Below, piece by piece: positions 58,868-64,000 of a stretch of 64,000 nt of DNA (its first letter is position 1; each line of letters begins with the position of its first letter). Source of the stretch: Rhizobium sp. BK418 (lineage in GTDB: Bacteria > Pseudomonadota > Alphaproteobacteria > Rhizobiales > Rhizobiaceae); assembly GCF_004341105.1 (NCBI RefSeq), contig NZ_SLZK01000004.1, positions 558,001-622,000 of the forward strand, given 5' to 3'. Both the position numbers and the translations under genes were made by a program. The notes under the pieces were generated by a model. It was not told the DNA's origin and did no database searches. It saw only the letters and a program-made list of their open reading frames with translations.

Positions 58868-59509
58868 ATGTCCAATCGAACGAACGTCACTGCAAAACGC
58901 CTCATGGATGCTTGCGAGCTGCTGCTTTGCGAGGCGCACGCCCTGGAAGAGCTGACAGCGCGCCGGATTGCGATCCAGGCGCAGGCGACGCCTTCGGCGA
59001 TCGCCTATCATTTCGGATCCCAGGAGGAGCTGATCACGGCTGTTGCCGAACGCGTCTATCGCCGGTTAAACGCTGAGCGCCTCAGCTTGCTGCAGAAAGC
59101 CGTCGATCGGCGGGCGCCCAATCCTCCCGATATCGAAGAGGTGATAGCAGCTCTCGTCGGTCCATCGATCCGCTGGGCAACCGACCCGACGTCGAGCTAT
59201 CCTGTGTTGTCGCACTTCACCTACATGGCCCATTCCCACCGTGACAGCGCGCCTCTCTACCGTCGCATCATCGAGGATGTCGAGCATCACCGCGCCTTCA
59301 TCCCGCAATTGAAGCGGATCGCGCCCTGGCTCGACGAGGTGGATATCGGCTGGCGTCTGAACTGTGCGCTCGGCATTCGCTCACAGGTCACCCGCAGCCG
59401 GCAGAGAACTGAGGTTCTCACCAACCATCAGATGGATCTCGACAATCCCGATCTCGTCATCGCGCGAATGGTAGAGGTCATTGCGCCGATGTTCCGGCGG
59501 CCTTCCTGA
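58868..59509 (+). CDS. TetR-family transcriptional regulator
   Basis: A 213-residue regulator. The N-terminal HTH is AHALEELTARRIAIQAQATPSAIAYHFGSQEELI, typical of TetR. The C-terminal ligand domain contains HFTYMAHSHRDSAPLYRRIIED. GGAGG lies 11 bases upstream. It is codirectional with the following phosphodiesterase/ABC operon, 110 bp ahead of it, and probably represses it by binding the dyad at 59535-59553. Confidence 0.9.
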   Translation: MSNRTNVTAKRLMDACELLLCEAHALEELTARRIAIQAQATPSAIAYHFGSQEELITAVAERVYRRLNAERLSLLQKAVDRRAPNPPDIEEVIAALVGPSIRWATDPTSSYPVLSHFTYMAHSHRDSAPLYRRIIEDVEHHRAFIPQLKRIAPWLDEVDIGWRLNCALGIRSQVTRSRQRTEVLTNHQMDLDNPDLVIARMVEVIAPMFRRPS

Positions 59510-59530
59510 CATCAGCTGATCCGGTCCGAA

Positions 59531-59575
59531 CGTGTTTCGAACAGCATTCGAAATCCGTCACGCCTGCGAAACACG
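59531..59575 (+). promoter_or_regulatory. Candidate TetR operator upstream of the phosphodiesterase operon
   Basis: TTTCGAA-N5-TTCGAAA (59535-59553) is a perfect 7-bp-arm dyad. An overlapping outer repeat CGTGTTTCG/CGAAACACG (59531-59539 and 59567-59575) could form a hairpin in RNA. The symmetry and position fit a TetR-family operator. Confidence 0.5.
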
Positions 59576-59619
59576 CTCCCTCTATCGGTCCCTTAGGAGA
59601 ACCGTCAGGGAGCCTTCCG

Positions 59620-60462
59620 ATGCGCCGCGATACCACCTTCATTCATCTGACCGACCTGCACATCGGCACCGCCGATGATGACCATCTTTATAGCGATACG
59701 ACCGAAACGCTCAGCCAGGTGCTCGATCTGGTCGCCACAGTCACGCCGAAGCCGCAATTCGTGATCGCCAGCGGTGATCTCACCAATCGCGGCGACGCGG
59801 AGAGCTTTCGCCGTCTGAAAGAAATCATGGATGCGCGGATCGATGTGCCCGTCATCTATGCGCTTGGCAATCACGACACGCGGCCCGGCTTCTACGAGGG
59901 CATGGGCATCGCGACGGATGATCCGGACGCCCCTTATGATCACGACGACGTCGTCGACGGCATTCACATCGTCACGATCGACTCCTCGACACCGGGCCTG
60001 ATTGGCGGCACGATCGATCCGGAGCAATTTGACTGGCTGGCTTCGACGCTGGATACCCATTCCGACCTGCCAAAGCTCATCGTCGTTCATCATCCGCCGG
60101 CTCTGGGTGACGAACCCGATACAACCCATTGGCGCACCATTCATTTCCCACAGTCGGAACGGTTCCGCGAACTGCTCAAGGGCCGGAATATCGTCGGCAT
60201 CCTCAGCGGCCACATCCATCACGACCGCGTCTCGGTCTGGCACGGCATCCCCGTCGTCGTCGGCACCGGCCAGCATGCTGCGACCGACATTCTGCGCACC
60301 GACATTTTGCGCATGGTGCGCGGCGCCTCTTTTGGTATCGGCACGATCCGCCCGTCCGGCCTCACTATGGCCTTCGTGCCGCTGCCGTCCGATCGCGCCG
60401 AACTCAACACCTATCCGCTTGAAATGCTGCTGGCGCGGGCTGTTCCCGTCGCCGCCGAATAA
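59620..60462 (+). CDS. Calcineurin-like metallophosphodiesterase (GpdQ/CpdA family)
   Basis: A 280-residue cytoplasmic enzyme with the five metal-binding blocks: FIHLTDLHIG, VIASGDLTNRGD, YALGNHDTRP, LIVVHHPPAL and GILSGHIHHDR. GpdQ/CpdA members hydrolyse glycerophosphodiesters or cyclic nucleotides with Fe/Mn/Zn. Being the first gene of a sugar-type ABC operon, a phosphodiester import and hydrolysis role is likely. GGGAG precedes the ATG; the solute-binding protein gene follows 16 bp later. Confidence 0.92.
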   Translation: MRRDTTFIHLTDLHIGTADDDHLYSDTTETLSQVLDLVATVTPKPQFVIASGDLTNRGDAESFRRLKEIMDARIDVPVIYALGNHDTRPGFYEGMGIATDDPDAPYDHDDVVDGIHIVTIDSSTPGLIGGTIDPEQFDWLASTLDTHSDLPKLIVVHHPPALGDEPDTTHWRTIHFPQSERFRELLKGRNIVGILSGHIHHDRVSVWHGIPVVVGTGQHAATDILRTDILRMVRGASFGIGTIRPSGLTMAFVPLPSDRAELNTYPLEMLLARAVPVAAE

Positions 60463-60478
60463 GTCCCAGGAGACAGAC

Positions 60479-61774
60479 ATGTTGCGCAGAACTGCATTGA
60501 AATTCACGGCAGCGCTCGCCGCCGTCTCGCTCTTACCTTTAGGTGCTTTTGCCGGAATGTCCGCATCCGTCGACAAGCCGGTGACGATCAGCTTCTACAA
60601 CTACAATCTCGCCTCGGCGAGCGCCGGGGCCGATGCGACCAAGGAACTGATTGCCGGTTTTGAAAAGAAATTCCCCAACATCAAGGTCGAGACCATCGCC
60701 GTCCCGTCCAATGAGATCATGTCGCGCGTGCAGGCCGATATCGTCGCCGGCAAGCAGCCGGACGTGGCGCAATTGGTTTTCAGGGATCTGATCTATATTG
60801 CCAGCGACCTCGGCGCCAATGCCCTTGAAGATATGGTCGATGAGAACGAACTGAAGGATCAGGTTACCGGCATGATCCCGCAGGGGTTGGAGCTTGGCAA
60901 GGTCGACGGCAAGACCTATGGCCTTGCTTATACATTCTCGACGCCGATCCTTTTCTACAACGCCGACCTCTTCAAGCAGGCAGGCCTCGATCCGGACAAA
61001 CCGCCCAGAACCTGGGATGATGTCAACGCTGCCGGCAAGGCAATCAGGGAAAAGACCGGCAAGAATGGCTTCTTCCCCGGCGCCTACGGCCCAACCGACG
61101 GCACCTTCGTCTATCAGTCGATCGTCATGTCGAATGGCGGCAGGGTGCGCGACGGCAACAAGCTGACTTTTGCCGACAAAGACGCGGCCGATGCCGTCAA
61201 GATGCTGCGTGGCATGGTCGACAGCGGCGCCCATGCCAAGATCGATCCGGCCAGCGCATCCGATACGTTTGCCGCCGGCAACATGGGCATGTTCCTCTAT
61301 ACGAGTGCCTTGCTTTCCAGCGTCAAGAAGTCAGCCCAGGGCAAATTCGACCTGCGCCTTGCGCCGATGCCTTCCTTCGGCGACAAGCCGACGGCACCGA
61401 CCAATTCCGGCAGCGCCCTTTTCGTTTTCAGCAAGGATCCCGGCAAACAGCGCGCCTCCTATGAGCTCCTCAAATATCTGACGAGCAAGGAAGCCTACAC
61501 GATCATCACCAGCAAGATCGGCTATCTGCCGCTGCGCCTCGATATCGTCGATGACCCCAACTACCTTGGCCCCTGGGTCAATGAGAACCCGATGTTCCGG
61601 GCCAACCTCGAACAGCTTGACCGCCTGACGGCCAATGTCGCCTTTCCCGGACCGAACTATCGCCAGGTCGAAAAGATGATGATGGACGGTGTTCGTGAAG
61701 CCGTCTTTGGAAACGGTGATCCGGTCGAAGCCCTGAAGGGTGCGCAGGAGCAGGGGCAGGACCTGATGCCGTAA
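60479..61774 (+). CDS. ABC transporter solute-binding protein (family 1, UgpB-like)
   Basis: A 431-residue periplasmic protein with signal peptide (LRRTALKFTAALAAVSLLPLGAFA). The family-1 binding fold is visible: FEKKFPNIKVETIAVP, QADIVAGKQPDVAQLVFRDL, TYGLAYTFSTPILFYNADLFKQAGLDPDKPPRTWDD and a C-terminal LTSKEAYTIITSKIGYLPLR. UgpB-like proteins bind glycerol phosphates or phosphodiesters, in line with the phosphodiesterase upstream, but related proteins bind sugars. AGGAGA precedes the ATG at 60479. Confidence 0.92.
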   Translation: MLRRTALKFTAALAAVSLLPLGAFAGMSASVDKPVTISFYNYNLASASAGADATKELIAGFEKKFPNIKVETIAVPSNEIMSRVQADIVAGKQPDVAQLVFRDLIYIASDLGANALEDMVDENELKDQVTGMIPQGLELGKVDGKTYGLAYTFSTPILFYNADLFKQAGLDPDKPPRTWDDVNAAGKAIREKTGKNGFFPGAYGPTDGTFVYQSIVMSNGGRVRDGNKLTFADKDAADAVKMLRGMVDSGAHAKIDPASASDTFAAGNMGMFLYTSALLSSVKKSAQGKFDLRLAPMPSFGDKPTAPTNSGSALFVFSKDPGKQRASYELLKYLTSKEAYTIITSKIGYLPLRLDIVDDPNYLGPWVNENPMFRANLEQLDRLTANVAFPGPNYRQVEKMMMDGVREAVFGNGDPVEALKGAQEQGQDLMP

Positions 61775-61845
61775 ACCTGCTTTGGAAGGTGAGGGGGCGG
61801 CGACACCTGCCGCCCTCTATGGGCAACCGATCGGAGCTTTCGCCA

Positions 61846-62799
61846 ATGACGGATATCCAGGCAGAGGTGGTGGGTCCCGCCTCAACGAAACAGGCTACGG
61901 CACGAGCGCAGATCACCCGTGAACGCTTCACCATTTCACCCTGGCTATACCTGGCGCCCGCGCTCGTCCTGCTGATGGTTTGGACCTACGTGCCGCTCGC
62001 CGAGACATTTCGCCTATCTTTCTATCAGTGGAACATGCTGCCGACATCGCCGCAACGTTTTGTGGGGCTCGCGAATTACCAGCGGCTGCTGGCGCTGCCG
62101 GAAATGCGTAATGCCCTCTGGAACACGCTCTACTATACGATCGGCCTGTTTCCAATGTCGGTGATCATTCCCCTTTTCGTCGCAATCTGGACTCAGGATC
62201 TCGGAGGCCGCGCCCGAACGATTTATCGGGCGATGATCTTCGTGCCGATGATCATCGCGCCGGTTGTCGCAGCCATTCTATGGCGCTGGCTTCTGAACGA
62301 GGACCAGGGGCTCGTCACGCTCGCCCTTGAACGTCTCGGGCTTGGGCGCATCGGCTTCTTGACCGATCCTGCCTATGCCTTGCCGACGCTGACCTGGATC
62401 ACCGGATGGAAGCTGATCGGCTTTTCGACCCTGCTGTTTTCTGCCGCGAATGCGGGGATCAACCCATCCTATATCGAAGCCGCGCGCATCGATGGCGCCG
62501 GCCGGCTTCGCATCATCTGCGATATCAGGCTGCCGTTGCTGTCGCCGACCATCCTGCTGCTCTCGATGATGACGGTGCTGTTCGGAGCGCAATGGAGCTT
62601 TGCCTATATCAACGTGCTGACCAATGGCGGTCCGCTCAAATCGACAACGAACATCTTCTATCTGCTTTGGGAATACGGCTTTCAAACGCTTTCGACCGGC
62701 TGGAGTTCGGCTGCAGGCATGATCGCCTTTGCCGGTTTCGCCGTGCTTGCGGCTCTCTGCATGTGGCTGACGAAGAGGATTGCCTTCTATGACAACTGA
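61846..62799 (+). CDS. ABC transporter permease (UgpA/MalF type)
   Basis: A 317-residue permease with about six membrane segments: LYLAPALVLLMVWTYVPLAETFRLSFYQWN and the EAA loop IEAARIDGAGRLRIICDIRLPLLSP. ATG 61846 with GGAG upstream was chosen over a frame extending to 61789. It overlaps the next permease gene by 11 bp. Confidence 0.93.
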   Translation: MTDIQAEVVGPASTKQATARAQITRERFTISPWLYLAPALVLLMVWTYVPLAETFRLSFYQWNMLPTSPQRFVGLANYQRLLALPEMRNALWNTLYYTIGLFPMSVIIPLFVAIWTQDLGGRARTIYRAMIFVPMIIAPVVAAILWRWLLNEDQGLVTLALERLGLGRIGFLTDPAYALPTLTWITGWKLIGFSTLLFSAANAGINPSYIEAARIDGAGRLRIICDIRLPLLSPTILLLSMMTVLFGAQWSFAYINVLTNGGPLKSTTNIFYLLWEYGFQTLSTGWSSAAGMIAFAGFAVLAALCMWLTKRIAFYDN

Positions 62800-63649
62800 A
62801 GCCCTCCGCAATCACCGGCCGGGCCGATCGGCACCGTCCCGCGGGCTCCTCCGCAAGTTCGGCGTGCACGCCATCATGATCCTTCTTTCGCTCATCTCGA
62901 TCTTTCCGGTCTACTGGATGATCGTTACGTCGCTGAGGCCGGAAAACGAGATGTTCTCGACGGCGCTCTGGCCGTCCGATCCGACGTTCGACAATTACCT
63001 GTTCGTGCTGACGCGCGTACCGATGCTGCAGATGCTCTTCAACACGGCCGTCGTCGCGGCCGCGACCGCCCTTCTGCAGGTGACTACGGGCATGCTGACC
63101 GCCTATGCGCTTGTGCAGTGGCGCATGCGGCTGTCGGCCGTTGTCCATGGTCTGATCGCCTTGTCCTGGCTGGTGCCGTTTCAGGTCACCATGATCCCGA
63201 ACTACGTGCTCGCTTCCAGGCTTGGATTGCTCGATACGCTGACGGGGCTCGTCGTGCCGAACGCGGCACACGCCTTTGCCATCCTTCTGCTTTATCATGC
63301 CTTACGGGCTTTCCCGACCGAAGTGCTGGAAGCCGCGCGCATGGATGGGGCACGAAGCTTTCGCATTCTCTGGCAGGTCGTTATGCCGAATATGGGGGCG
63401 CCGATCGCCTCGCTTTCGATCATCGCCTTCATCTCCGCCTGGAACGAATATTTCTGGCCGCTCCTGCTGTCACGCAGACCCGAAAACTCTGTCGTGCAGA
63501 TCGGCCTGCAGATGTTCATGACGCAGGAGGGCAATCTGTGGGGGCCGCTGATGGCGGCCGCGGCGCTCGCCAGCCTGCCGATCCTGCTGATCTATCTCGT
63601 TCTCCAGCGGCACGTCATCGAATCCTTCATGAAATCCGGAATCCGCTGA
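62789..63649 (+). CDS. ABC transporter permease (UgpE/MalG type)
   Basis: A 286-residue permease with about six membrane segments. Landmarks are IFPVYWMIVTSLRPENEMF and the EAA loop LEAARMDGARSFRILWQVVMPNMGAP. The ATG at 62789 lies inside the end of the previous gene. No ATPase gene is in the window; it may lie downstream or be shared. Confidence 0.93.
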   Translation: MTTEALRNHRPGRSAPSRGLLRKFGVHAIMILLSLISIFPVYWMIVTSLRPENEMFSTALWPSDPTFDNYLFVLTRVPMLQMLFNTAVVAAATALLQVTTGMLTAYALVQWRMRLSAVVHGLIALSWLVPFQVTMIPNYVLASRLGLLDTLTGLVVPNAAHAFAILLLYHALRAFPTEVLEAARMDGARSFRILWQVVMPNMGAPIASLSIIAFISAWNEYFWPLLLSRRPENSVVQIGLQMFMTQEGNLWGPLMAAAALASLPILLIYLVLQRHVIESFMKSGIR

Positions 63650-63651
63650 TC

Positions 63652-64000
63652 ATGCAAAATTATGAGAGACTTATCGCGCTCACCGGCGCCCGCAACGTGC
63701 GCGACCTTGGCGGTTATCCGGCCGGCAACGGTGGACTGACGCGCTGGCGCTCGGTCCTGCGCGGCGACGCTCTGCATGCGCTGAGCGCGGCCGATATCGA
63801 GGCACTGATCGCTCACGGGGTGACGACTGTGATCGATTTGCGCAACCCGCAGGAACTGGCCCGGGAGGCCAATCCTTTCACGAATGATGCGCGGGTTCAG
63901 TACGACAATGTTGCGCTATTCTCGGCATTGGCGCCAGTCGAAATGATGGCGGCGCAATCACCCCATTTCGATATGGGTGACCGCTACTGCCAGGCGCTCG
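63652..64000 (+). CDS. Tyrosine/serine phosphatase-like protein (N-terminal part, cut by window end)
   Basis: The reading frame starts at ATG 63652, 2 bp after the permease stop, and is open to the window end (116 residues). The N-terminus contains LTGARNVRDLGGYPAGNGGLTRWRSVLRGDALHALS and GVTTVIDLRNPQELARE, the opening of Y_phosphatase3 (atypical dual-specificity/tyrosine) phosphatases. The catalytic Cys-x5-Arg motif lies beyond the window. Operon position suggests it acts on a phosphorylated import product or regulates the system. Confidence 0.85.
   Translation, partial: MQNYERLIALTGARNVRDLGGYPAGNGGLTRWRSVLRGDALHALSAADIEALIAHGVTTVIDLRNPQELAREANPFTNDARVQYDNVALFSALAPVEMMAAQSPHFDMGDRYCQAL

Noticed and set aside
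1..64000. CRISPR arrays, tRNA or rRNA genes, insertion sequences, attachment sites, replication origin
   Set aside because: Looked for in all intergenic regions; no repeat-spacer pattern, cloverleaf, transposase or plasmid replication gene was seen.

Overview
The window looks like part of a large replicon (chromosome, chromid or megaplasmid) of a member of the Rhizobiaceae, most likely Rhizobium sensu lato. The reasons are the high GC content, the dense and translationally coupled ABC-transporter operons with dedicated LacI, DeoR, AraC, LuxR, GntR and TetR regulators, the BadF-type sugar kinase, the ExoF/ExoP/ExoQ-like polysaccharide genes and an FtsI paralogue of the rhizobial type. This placement is inferred from gene families; no rRNA or tRNA gene and no insertion sequence was seen.

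Region 1 (1-13.2 kb), sugar uptake and catabolism. A truncated LacI-type regulator faces an MFS permease, followed by a secreted cupin. The minus strand from 10681 to 2468 is one operon: DeoR regulator, BadF/BadG sugar kinase, solute-binding protein, two permeases, SIS isomerase/deaminase, GatZ-family protein and UgpC/MalK-type ATPase. It reads as import, phosphorylation, deamination/isomerisation and epimerisation of an amino sugar, with galactosamine my favoured guess. A GH4 alpha-galactosidase-like gene with its own terminator lies upstream, divergent from an AraC regulator, as in melA/melR.

Region 2 (13.2-26.4 kb), more transport. It holds a polyamine-type ABC operon with an SDR dehydrogenase and a divergent LuxR-family regulator; a MYG1-family hydrolase coupled to a small secreted protein; a small conserved-looking protein; and an M20 amidohydrolase plus polar amino-acid ABC operon divergent from a GntR regulator. 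A 30-bp near-perfect palindrome overlies the start of the M20 gene.

Region 3 (26.4-54.8 kb), a Wzx/Wzy-type exopolysaccharide locus. It encodes GDP-fucose synthesis (gmd, fcl), UDP-xylose synthesis, a WbpD/B/E-like set for a diacetamido-uronic acid, and a second amino-sugar set (acetyltransferase, epimerase, aminotransferase). It also has an initiating sugar-phosphate transferase, five other glycosyltransferases, a polymerase coupled to a secreted beta-helix protein, a Wzz/BY-kinase, a flippase and an ExoF-like export protein. A LuxR-type regulator with a pseudo-receiver sits inside. A PhyH-family dioxygenase gene has decayed through three small indels.

Region 4 (54.8-58.8 kb), cell envelope. 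An OmpA-like lipoprotein, a YkuD L,D-transpeptidase and an FtsI-like class B PBP flank an AT-rich intergenic region with a perfect TTAA-N7-TTAA (CtrA-type) box.

Region 5 (58.8-64 kb), a TetR regulator, then an operon of calcineurin-like phosphodiesterase, solute-binding protein, two permeases and a tyrosine-phosphatase-like protein cut by the window end. A dyad TTTCGAA-N5-TTCGAAA lies between the regulator and the operon.
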